A DNA stretch of 64,000 nucleotides from Annulohypoxylon bovei var. microspora (lineage: Eukaryota; Ascomycota; Sordariomycetes; Xylariales; Hypoxylaceae), in contig MU405245.1 in the NCBI GenBank assembly GCA_022836615.1, positions 186,001 to 250,000 on the forward strand, in the 5' to 3' direction. Below are positions 55,408 through 64,000 of the stretch, piece by piece. The notes below the pieces were generated by a model. It did no database searches. It was given only the letters and a program-made list of their open reading frames with translations, and was not told the origin of the DNA. The position numbers and the translations under genes are program-made. Numbering within the stretch: position 1 is the stretch's first letter; each line of letters starts with the position of its first letter.

Positions 55408-57120
55408 ATGGTCCATTTGCACAAAATGCTCTTTATACTGTTATGGCTTTTCTCAACACTGGTATTATCGGCTCTAGGAAGCACATCAAGTGCTCAGGAT
55501 TCCAAGTCAACCCCAATCCTCCTACTTAGAGAAAGGGGAATCACGTCTGATCGGCTGAGTGAGACATCATTGGGCCTAAAATTCGGAGATGGGTGCTTTT
55601 GTTCGCTCGCTGTAAGTATGTAATCTAACTCCACATGAACACTTGCCTCTAATTGGGCCACTCTCTCTCCGCGCTGACAGTGCGATACCCTCACCACCAT
55701 ATTCGGCAAAGATAGAACCAATACTATAGGGCAAGAAGCATACGAAGTTTCTCGATCTAGATTCTGGTCGCAACAACAATCAAAGGAAACTCACCCCCGG
55801 TGCTTTGTTCACCCGATTGACGCCGAGGAAGTGTCTATTATAATTTTGTTATCCCGAGCCACTGCATGCCCATTTGCTGCCAAAGGCGGCGGTCATTCCG
55901 CCTTCAAGGGCTCCTCTAATAGTCACGGTGGTATCACCATCGACTTCGACCATATGAAGCATGTGACTCCGAATCCTGATAGGCAGTCTGTAGCAATCGG
56001 TCCCGGAAATACCTGGGTCGACGTGTACACAGTCCTAGAGAAGTTCAATCTGACTATGGCGGGCGGGCGCACAGCTACAGTTGGTGTTAGTGGATTAACG
56101 TTAGGCGGCGGTATCTCATTCTTTAGCGGACTGTATGGGATGACCTGCGACAACATAATCAATTATGAAATTGTTCTTGGGTCAGGCGAGATCCTAACCG
56201 TCGATTTGAACACCAAAGCCGATTTATTTTGGGCTCTCCGAGGCGGAGGCGGCAATTTTGGCATCGTCACTCAATTTGTTGCCAGCACCTTCGAGCAGGG
56301 GCCGATGTGGGGAGGAGTACTCGCTTGGGAGATGCGCAGCACTAAAGCTACCTTGATCGATGCACTGATGAGCTACGCGGAGAAGGGCTCAGAGGAAGAT
56401 CCGAATGCAGCCCTCATCGTGTCTTTTGCGCCCGTCCAAATATACCAAGCGTGGGTCTCGGTAGCCATGGTACATCATTCAGATCCGCAGCCATCAGGTA
56501 ACCACCCTAAAGTTTTCGACGACTTTATGAGCATAGAGAATGCGTTCCAAGATAGTACGAGAACCGCATCCCATTCGAATTTTACTATCGAAATTGATGA
56601 GAGCAGTCCATCTGGCTTGCGCGAGAGCTACTGGACCCTCACGACATACGTGGATAAGCAATTGGCTTTAGATATGTTGGCCATCTTTGAGGAAGAAGTA
56701 ATACCGATTCAGAATCTCACAGCTATTCTTCCCGCCTTTGTATACCAGGTTATAACAGTCCCCCAGCTCAAAGCAATGGCGCGTAACGGCGGTAATGCAC
56801 TCGGCCTTGGCGGCGACGAGAAGCCCCTTTTTCTGATCAACTACTCTGTGATGTGGATGCTCAGCTCGGACGATGCATTAGTGCTAACAGCTTTTTCTAA
56901 TATGGTTTCTCGGAGCCGAGAATTGGCACGGGAACGTGGCCTTGATCACCCCTTTCTCTACATGAACTACGCCAGTCAGTTCCAGGATCCACTGGGAAGC
57001 TATGGAGCAGAAAACAAGGCTAGACTAATGAAAATATCTAAGAAATACGATCCAGATGATGTGTTTCAGAAATTGAATCCAGGATATTTCAAATTTGATG
57101 GGGCCCCTGCACATTTATAA
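55408..57120 (+). CDS. Secreted FAD-linked oxidase, BBE/berberine-bridge type
   Basis: Extracellular flavin oxidoreductase of the PCMH/BBE family. Members oxidise sugars or secondary metabolites, or catalyse ring closure. Two exons, 55408-55611 and 55681-57120, give 547 residues. A signal peptide lies at MLFILLWLFSTLVLSALG (Met1 at 55408; Met7 at 55426 is equally good). The two flavin attachment sites of bicovalent oxidases are visible: His in KGGGHSAFKG and Cys in GLYGMTCDNIIN. Other blocks: GGRTATVGVSGLTLGGGISFFS, WALRGGGGNFGIVT and the BBE tail ending KYDPDDVFQKLNPGYF. The residue before the GGGH is Lys rather than the more common Arg. The intron was placed to give FCSLACDTLTTIFG, which matches the family. 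Confidence 0.93.
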
Positions 57121-57589
57121 CTGTTACCGATGATCGGGGAGCTTGGCCATATAGGATGAGTTTGTTACGGTATCGTAAGGGGGACGATATAAAGGAGCTG
57201 GTTTATCTGCCTATGTATTGATTGGTATTGGTTTAAACCCCTGGCTCTACATGGTCATATCAATTTCTGTCTTATAGGTTTGTCTTTTCCCTATCTTGAC
57301 ACCCCTTAAAAGGTTGCAATTTAACTATCATCAACTTTCTTCACACCGGCATCAATCCAATTGAGTTGAGCCACCGAATCGCATCTTAAGAACAAGCTAT
57401 GCGACCTGTCACTTTAACAGCCTCGTGCCTGAGAACGGGCATTTCACAAAGGCGCTGATAAACGGGACACCCGCTTGTACGCATTGATCCACTTCCGCCG
57501 AATACGATGTACTGTTGCATTCCGAGTCGGTGTAGAGAGTAACTTTTCATATTTTATTAGTCTTATTTCTCTCATCCTAATCCCGTGTT
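57121..57589. other. Shared 3' region of convergent genes
   Basis: 469 bases between the oxidase stop and the small secreted protein stop. Nothing further is seen. Confidence 0.5.
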
Positions 57590-57856
57590 TTAGAACAGGA
57601 AATTTCGTTGCTCACCGAAACAGTCGGGGTAGATAGTGGTCGGCTTATAGCTAAGGATATCGGGAGTGTTGTCATGTCTATCCAGGGGTTGACATCTACC
57701 GCCACGCCCGAATATCGGATCTGCCCAGACGAATGTCTCGTTGCTACAATCGGGCCCGGAAAATATTTCCGCGACAGTATTATAAAAATCGGGATCTCCG
57801 GGGCCAGCCGTAACGACAGCAGCAGCAGACAAAACGATGCTTAAGAGTCGAAGCAT
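57590..57856 (-). CDS. Small secreted protein, 88 residues
   Basis: Not recognised. The single exon starts with a clear signal peptide, MLRLLSIVLSAAAVVTAGPG (cleavage near 17). The mature part of about 70 residues has three cysteines (PDC, GRC, PDC), one NET sequon and no hydrophobic segment. An odd number of cysteines would leave one free or imply dimerisation. Length and composition fit the pool of small secreted proteins of plant-associated fungi. Function is unknown; a chance open frame cannot be fully excluded, although the signal peptide is very regular. Confidence 0.5.
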   Translation of the reverse strand: MLRLLSIVLSAAAVVTAGPGDPDFYNTVAEIFSGPDCSNETFVWADPIFGRGGRCQPLDRHDNTPDILSYKPTTIYPDCFGEQRNFLF

Positions 57857-60800
57857 ATTTAAGCTTGTGAAATGAATGATATCTCGGTTTGGTGTCGATG
57901 AATATATCTAAATAAAAGTGAATCAGCGCTTCTCTTCTTTCGTCTATCTGTCCACACCTTATATCTATCCTGATATCCTGCACACCCCCGCTCAGTGCCC
58001 ATGAAATGCTCATGTCATCAGACTTTTCGAGATAAGCTGACTGAATCAGCAAAGGGGTGGCAAGGATATTTTATAGCTCGACGTGACACAGGCCCCCAAG
58101 GGAATTTAATGAAGGAGCCACGAGATTACCTTAGATAGGCAGGTTAGAAAGATGAAATTACCTATTGGCCAACATGACTTACTTCTATCTCCTTTGAGGT
58201 TCTATAAGAAATACACAGAAACACCAGAACATGACAGAAACAGGTTATTGCGACCATCAGTGGAAATCTATACATGATTAGCCGGCATCATTAACCGGCC
58301 GACCTATCCGTTGCCAGTCAAGAATACCGGGGGCGCCTGGGGAGCTCAATGACGATATCTTGGCACAATTCGTTGTCTCTGATAATTATAATTAACGAGC
58401 AAATCAAACAACCATGGTCAATATATAATAGAGAGATAGATAGCTCGCTTGATGAAGTATGTAAACTATATTATATCATGTACCCACCTATTAGAATTCG
58501 AATGGGTGTCGTTAGATGAGTGTGTCCGAATCTGGAACCATATCTCATTGGAACTACCAGCACACCCACATAATAAAGCCAAGGCGATGACCATACAATA
58601 GGAACACAAAATCCTTTCTATACCAAACCTAGAACAATGCTTTCCAGTAAGCTAATGATGTGAGTACCTACCTATTCTAAGTAGATACCTGCACAACAAT
58701 TAATATGTTAATGAACCATTTAAATGACGTAAACTTTTATACATGGGCTTGAATATGGAATATTTCTCAAGGTCTCTATGAAGGAGTCATTGTAAGTAAG
58801 TTAAGTTCAAGGAGATGGCCAATCAAAATTTAACAAAGTTAATCAGAAATGCCCTTTACGGAATGCTGTTAGCTGTTTCAGCCAATGAGAGTTAGAGAAT
58901 TTCTAAAGAGTTGAAACTCCACCCCCAAAGACTCTAGAAACATACCTACTAATTCTAAGTCCAATTATAATGGTAGATATTTTGTAATATATTAAATTAA
59001 ATTAATAACTCTTTAGCAGATCTCCTCCAACCGAAACTAAGGGGTTATAGGCTCATGCTGTTGCATAAGAACAGCGATACTACATGTAGAGTCAGAAACA
59101 ACTTAGTTCATCGATCCCAATCTCAGTTGCTTCTTCAGCTTTACATGCATATACACCTTTAAAAATTGAACCTCCTAAATTTAGAATCTGTACCACTATC
59201 CTCTGTTATTCCTCGATAAGACAGGCCATCCTAAGGAGTATTACGTTCAGAGCGTTTTCCATGGTGAAATACAGTTAACTTAATTCGCCTCCTTAGATGC
59301 ACTAGCTTGTTCTACATCAAGGATAGGATCAGTTAGCCAAGCCAAGTAGTTAACCACTTACCTACCCTTTAACCTACGTGTGCCTTGATTGGGCCATCTG
59401 CTCATAACACCGATACCTAAAAGATAATATCGAAAGATCCCAAAATTCTCGTAAGAACGATCGACGGGGTGTCATATCCACCTACCATAGACATGTTGAT
59501 ACTTAACCCATTATCTAGAGACGTTTAGTATGATGCATAGGGGTGATGTGGACTGGACTCCTTGTTCTGTGATAAACTCTTCAACCTAGGCTCAAATAAC
59601 CGTGGTACCTACCTAAGAACCTAACGTAAACGACTGATTCTCTGGCTATCGCCTCTGTTTTCAATAATGATGAAAGCCTGCCAAGAAAACATGAACGAGT
59701 CAGATACTAGAGAACTTTCAACTGGGCCTAGTCGTTCTTTCCCGGTGCTTTACGATGCTGGCAGCGTGCCATATTCCAAAATCGTTCGATACATCAATAT
59801 GCATCGGGTGTTTGTCAAGGTTGGTGATAATACGATGGTCTATGTCAAAGAATATTTCAATAAATCGAACGATTTCATGTCGCTCATAAGTATTATAGAA
59901 TACTGCGTCAGTTAACTTATCTCCTACTTCGCAAGCGTTATGTCAAGTGACAGAAGCTATAGACTAGGGCCTTGGCGGGTCTGCATATATCCGACCAATA
60001 ACGGTGACTTCTCGGAGATTCACGCTGATAACCACCTGAAATAAAACCCGAGCGTTTCCCGATGCGCAAGAGATATAGATAGCCGCTTTAGTTATCACCT
60101 TTACCTTCTTGAGAAATAACAATTCGAGCATATATACGAGTTATAACAGCGAGAAGGGATGTGAAACTATTGCGACACCAGCCTTGTTGCAATGCGTGAG
60201 AAACTAGAAGATGCAAAGAATGTACCGGGTTCAGAAACGATATAACTGTTTACCTATCCATGGATAGCTCTCATGCAGTATCTGTTAAATTATTACCAAT
60301 TTCAGATTAGTATAACCATCGAATGGCACGTTGTGGGCGATCTTCAAAGAGAGAGTCCAAAAGGGGTAAATCTATCTGGGGCTCAAGACTTTATAGTAAA
60401 TCGTAGGATATCAATTACACTAAACCTAAACCTCCCAATCGTAAAAAAAAAACATGTTAAAGCACCATACCATGATATCCAATAGGATAGCCCTAGGTGC
60501 TTTAGCTCTTCTCTTATCGTTTAGGAGATTTATAACCTGAAGGGGGGGAAAGAACATGCATATAACAAAATTTAGCAAAGACTACGTTTTATACTCCATT
60601 TATCGTAAACCAACGTTCGAATATATTAGAATGAAACCTTTGCTTATTACTTACTGATTGATGTTAGTCATATATCGTAACCTTATGAATAATGGATTCT
60701 AAAATAATACCTAGTTACAGTGCTACACCAAAGGATTGTCATCTTACAGCGAGACGAGGCCTATGACTACTCCAGCAATATCTATAAAACAAGGGGATAT

Positions 60801-61275
60801 GCGGGGTGAACCGCGTATATCAGAATTGTGGTACCCAGCCCAGCGCCTAGTTATCTCGCTGTAGATGCACGATGATGGGTGCTCTATACGCTAGTATTAT
60901 CAGTAACCACTCACGGCATCGGTGTTATCATCCGGTCGCTAGCGCCGCCATGAGCTACCAACTAATCTCCAACGCTGCCTCAACTGCGATCTGCTGGGAC
61001 ACATAAGCTGGGGTTATAAAGCCCAATTGCTCTACAGATGGGTCGACAATGCTTATCATGTACCGCTACACATTCCGAGGTGCGGAGGCCGTTATCGGTT
61101 TGCGTAGGTATATTCATATATTGCCTTCCCTTTGACTTCATCGTTGAGTGTGACGACGATACTAATAAAGGGGCATCCTGCACGTGGTGATAGAGTTGGT
61201 GGAATTCTTACGACCATTACCCTCTTATCACCTGTATTCAATATTGTATTTGCTTAAATTGTACCGGTATCCAGC
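57857..61275. other. AT-rich 3.4 kb gene-poor stretch
   Basis: No intact gene is supported. It contains an 82-codon fragment at 59667 (separate entry), many CCTAC/TAGGT words (58672-58690, 59610) and strongly AT-rich parts (58960-59010, 60400-60720). No transposon ends recognised. The right end is the promoter of the DUF3445 gene. Confidence 0.5.
59667..59915 (+). pseudogene. 82-codon fragment, possibly the N-terminus of an APH-like kinase
   Basis: Starts MMKACQENMNESD and includes RYINMHRVFVKVGDNTMVYV and MSLISIIEYCVS, then stops. The order (short lead, R.....VKVG...V, then a helix ending EYCVS) recalls the first lobe of fungal aminoglycoside phosphotransferase/choline-kinase-like proteins (VVKIGN..VKYG). 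Nothing downstream continues it. The fragment could equally be a chance frame in AT-rich DNA. Confidence 0.25.
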
Positions 61276-62879
61276 ATGTCGTTACCTACTGTAATTTGGC
61301 TAGCATCGGGAATCATCATATCCCTAATCACTTTTGTCGCTTTAAACCGGTCTCAGAAAGATGTAGTGCTCAGGAGGTTAGGATTGGGAAGGCGTGATGC
61401 CTCCCGCCCGAGCACACCGTTGCTGGAGAAGCAAACGGCCTCGAAGCCAATCGCCTCGTCCACATCAGACCTGCACTCAACAGTACCTCCCTCGCAGCGA
61501 GGACAGCTCAAAGTAATGATGGAAAAGATGCCCCCTGCGCAACAGAAAGCGATGGGCGACCTCTCATTCAACACGAACACATTCATGAACTCGCTATTGG
61601 ATCTCGAGGAAGACTACCGGACCGCCGACGACTCGAAGTACGTCTACACCGGCTTCTCGGTGAAAGAAATCAAGGCTCTGGGAGATTTCCCAGACTACTC
61701 GACGCTCTCCGAGGTCCCGATGCCCCAGCCGTACTTAGAATTCGACATCAACAAGGCCAAGCCGCGGCCGTACCGCCCATTCAGATGGGTATACCATCAG
61801 ACGATGTGTAGGCAACTCATATCACAAAACCCCCCTATACTAGGATTTAAAGCTAATGACTTCTAATAGCCTTAACCAAACTCGAAACAGACTGGTGGCT
61901 GGAGTTAGAATCGACCTACAGAGCCCGCATCGCACAGCGGAAGGCGCTGTTCGCGCAGCACGGCTCGGCGGTGCTGCAATCGCTGCCCGGCTCGGAGCTC
62001 GCGTGCAAGGAGCTCATGGAGATGGTCCTGCAGTTCCTGTGCGCGCGGTACCCTCAGTACTTTGTGCTATCGGCGGATAATTCGCGGCTCGAGAACAAGA
62101 TCCTCGGCACCGTGTCCGTGATCAAGGAGAAGCACCCCCTACTCATCCTACTAGATAACGTGCCCGAGGACTTCGGCATGGTGCTGCGCGACCCGGAGAC
62201 CGGGTACTACATCTTCCGCGCCGGTCTCATCTGCTCGGCTATGGGCTGGAATGTCGGTAGTAAGATCGGGATGAAGCTTCATGAAATCCATACGACGATC
62301 CCGGATTATAAGGAGAAGATGCAGTTCAGTATGGATCGGTATGGTGCCCCTTTTAAGGTTTTTTTCGTCTCTGGGTCATGTTGCTGACTTTAACGCAGAT
62401 ATTTCTCCAAGATGCCCGCCAACAAGCCCATCCAGCGCGGCTCCTGGGGCCTCGAAGTAGACCAGCCCCTGTACATGCCTCCGGGCGACCCGCATGCCAA
62501 GTACCGGGACTTCCAGGACACAAGCCTGACGCGAGAGCGCATCCATCTACGCGTAGACTGGCAGACGCTGCGACGGCTCCCGTTATCAGGAGCCGTGGTC
62601 TTCAACTTTAAGGCTCTATTCACTCCCATAGAGGAATTCCGAGACGAGCCATATGTGCCGACCCTGGCGCTGAAGTTGATAAAGGAGGGCAAGGAGAACC
62701 TCATGAAGTACAAGAACACCTGGCACACCGAGCACATCACGATCCCGGCCCTGGAGGAGTTTGCCAAGGAACAGGTTGAAAAGGGGATGGTTGAGAAGGA
62801 CTGGGAGGTCAAGACCCTTGACGACAGCCCCTGGTTTCCCGGGTGGCAGGAGAAGTGGCACAGGCAACAGGGCTTCTAG
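61276..62879 (+). CDS. DUF3445 protein (haem-dependent oxidative N-demethylase-like), membrane-anchored
   Basis: Three exons, 61276-61807, 61870-62338 and 62399-62879, give 493 residues. An N-terminal transmembrane helix (about 4-23, PTVIWLASGIIISLITFVAL) is followed by a Ser/Pro-rich linker and the DUF3445 region from about residue 115. The region includes YRPFRWVYHQTM, SLTKLETDWWLELESTY, RYPQYFVLSADNSRLENKI, VPEDFGMVLRDPETGYYIF, GWNVGSKIGMKLHEIHTTIP and HLRVDWQTLRRLPLSGAVVF. A bacterial DUF3445 member (HODM) oxidises dimethylamine with a PAS-like haem fold, so a small-amine or related monooxygenase role is inferred. The fungal branch carries an extra anchor that the soluble bacterial enzymes lack. 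The exon 1/2 junction gives the family motif HQTMSLTK. Confidence 0.9.
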
Positions 62880-63320
62880 GGCACTACGGGGAAGACGATG
62901 TATAGGAATTAAGGAAAATATCATTGAAACTCACCAGCGACTCATTTAACTAATTTACTCGTTCAATACTAAGCATTTTTAAGTATACCTATCCAACAAC
63001 ATCAGTAACGGTGTACTAAGGACTTTTGGTACTTATACATGGTATCCAGGCGATTCTGCTATTGCTTGAACTACCTATTCAATCGCATATATATAAGTCG
63101 AATATATAAAGCTTCATATCGGGAGTCCTCGTCTAGTTGTCATGTAGTTGCCCACCCACTTTTAAAGAAGCAATATTGATACACCGGGAAGTTGAATTCG
63201 AGCATATAGCCATGATCCATGAATCATACGCCGCATCCATACAAATCCAGGCCGGGTCTTCCCAAAACGCCAGAGGTCATTCTTCAATACCTGGGCCTCA
63301 TGCTACCTTCCCTTTTTTCC
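62880..63320. other. Shared 3' region of convergent genes
   Basis: 441 bases between the DUF3445 stop and the ETF-QO stop. The part from 62990 to 63140 is AT-rich. No gene. Confidence 0.5.
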
Positions 63321-64000
63321 TTATGTCATGTAGTACTTGGGTCCTTCACCACCCTGAGGCACAGCCCAGTTAATGTCCTGGTGGGGTGCCTTGATATCGC
63401 AGGTCTTGCAGTGGATGCAGCTACGGCCAATGTTAGCATAGAAGTTATTTAATTAATTAACCACCGAGACATAAACTTTGTGTCTGGTAGGGTAATCCGG
63501 GATACTCACTTTTGGGAGTTAATCTGGAATCTCACACCAAGCGGCTTTGAATCGTCTTCGACATATTCGTAAACGCCAGCAGGGCAGAATCGATTCTCCA
63601 GACCTTTATAAGTAGGCCATGTTTCTTGAGTATGGGCATCCCAATCCTTAACTTGGAGATGGACAGGCTGGTCTTCCTCGTGGTTCGTCCCCGTCCGGGA
63701 GACACTTGTCAATATGTCGAAAGAGATCTTTCCATCTGGTTTTGGATATTCGATCTTAGGGTACGAGTCGGCGCTCTTGGTAGCATCGTAATCTGTGTGC
63801 CTGTGCTTCAGGGTCCAGGGAACGTGGCCCTTGAGAATAAACGCCTCTAGACCGGAATACATGACTCCACCGAGAGTTCCCAAAGGAGATTGAAACGAGG
63901 GGCGCATATTTCGGACCTCCTTCAGCTCTTTCCAGACGCTAGATTTCCGGAGAGAATCTTCGTAGTGGTATAAAAAGATAGACTCTTCGCTACCTGCCGC
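63321..64000 (-). CDS. Electron transfer flavoprotein-ubiquinone oxidoreductase (3' part; continues beyond 64000)
   Basis: Inner mitochondrial membrane enzyme (ETF-QO, Cir2 in yeast, ETFDH in humans) that passes electrons from ETF to ubiquinone, linking acyl-CoA and amino-acid oxidation to the respiratory chain. Two exons are in view, 63510 to the window edge and 63321-63420. Conserved C-terminal sequence: SSVWKELKEVRNMRPSFQSP, GGVMYSGLEAFILKG, SFDILTSVSRTGTNHEEDQP, YKGLENRFCPAGVYEYVED. The last exon, after an 89-base intron, encodes NCIHCKTCDIKAPHQDINW, completing the 4Fe-4S ligands (one Cys in RFCPAGVYE, three in CIHCKTCD). It ends GGEGPKYYMT. The FAD-binding N-terminal half lies outside the window. 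Confidence 0.95.

Noticed and set aside
1..64000. tRNA or rRNA genes
   Set aside because: No sequence with a convincing A-box/B-box pair or rRNA conserved core was noticed; a covariance search would be needed to exclude one.

Overview
This window looks like nuclear DNA of a filamentous ascomycete (Pezizomycotina, probably Sordariomycetes; the order cannot be fixed from sequence alone). The protein-coding genes mostly have one to four introns, many of them 48-100 bases with GT..AG ends, though a few are longer (for example 281 bases in the carbonic anhydrase). Gene content is typical of such fungi: epsin, Sas3-type acetyltransferase, HET and STAND genes, a P450 and secreted proteins. Intergenic DNA is AT-richer and carries many copies of a TACCTAGGTA / (CCTA)n motif. 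One scaffold gap (10 N) lies at 22865-22874.

Layout. 1-25 kb is mostly conserved housekeeping: 5' part of an epsin (-), a secreted glutaminyl cyclase (-), SAS3-type MYST acetyltransferase with PHD finger (-), complex I subunit NDUFA1/MWFE (+), tRNA thiolase NCS6 (-), ribosomal protein eL8 (+), beta-carbonic anhydrase (+), an ornithine-cyclodeaminase-family protein (+), peroxisomal 3-ketoacyl-CoA thiolase (-) and a DHA1-type MFS transporter (-). 25-31 kb is a gene-poor AT-rich stretch holding one decayed coding relic (about 28.6-29.9 kb).

30.9-38.7 kb is an accessory metabolic group: a cytochrome P450, a paraoxonase-type arylesterase/lactonase, a small membrane protein, a secreted YVTN/lactonase-like beta-propeller and the wreck of a GMC oxidoreductase. 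It reads as a small oxidation/lactone pathway that has started to decay. 40-43 kb has a cysteine-rich secreted protein (effector-like) and a MetE-like enzyme.

43.7-54.5 kb is the most interesting part: a 1610-residue fungal NLR-like STAND protein (Goodbye-like N-terminus, P-loop NTPase, TPR-type helices, ZZ-like zinc finger), an SRR1-domain protein, and a HET-domain gene broken by a single TAG in the conserved Asp-Trp motif. A Bet v1/SRPBCC protein follows. A 16-bp tandem array of the palindrome-like word TTATGTAA sits in the intergenic DNA downstream of the STAND gene. The end of the window has a secreted BBE/FAD oxidase, a small secreted protein, a 3.4 kb gene desert, a membrane-anchored DUF3445 (HODM-type haem) protein and the 3' part of the ETF-ubiquinone oxidoreductase gene.

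All exon boundaries were set by hand from reading frame, GT..AG signals and family knowledge; no search or transcript data were available.
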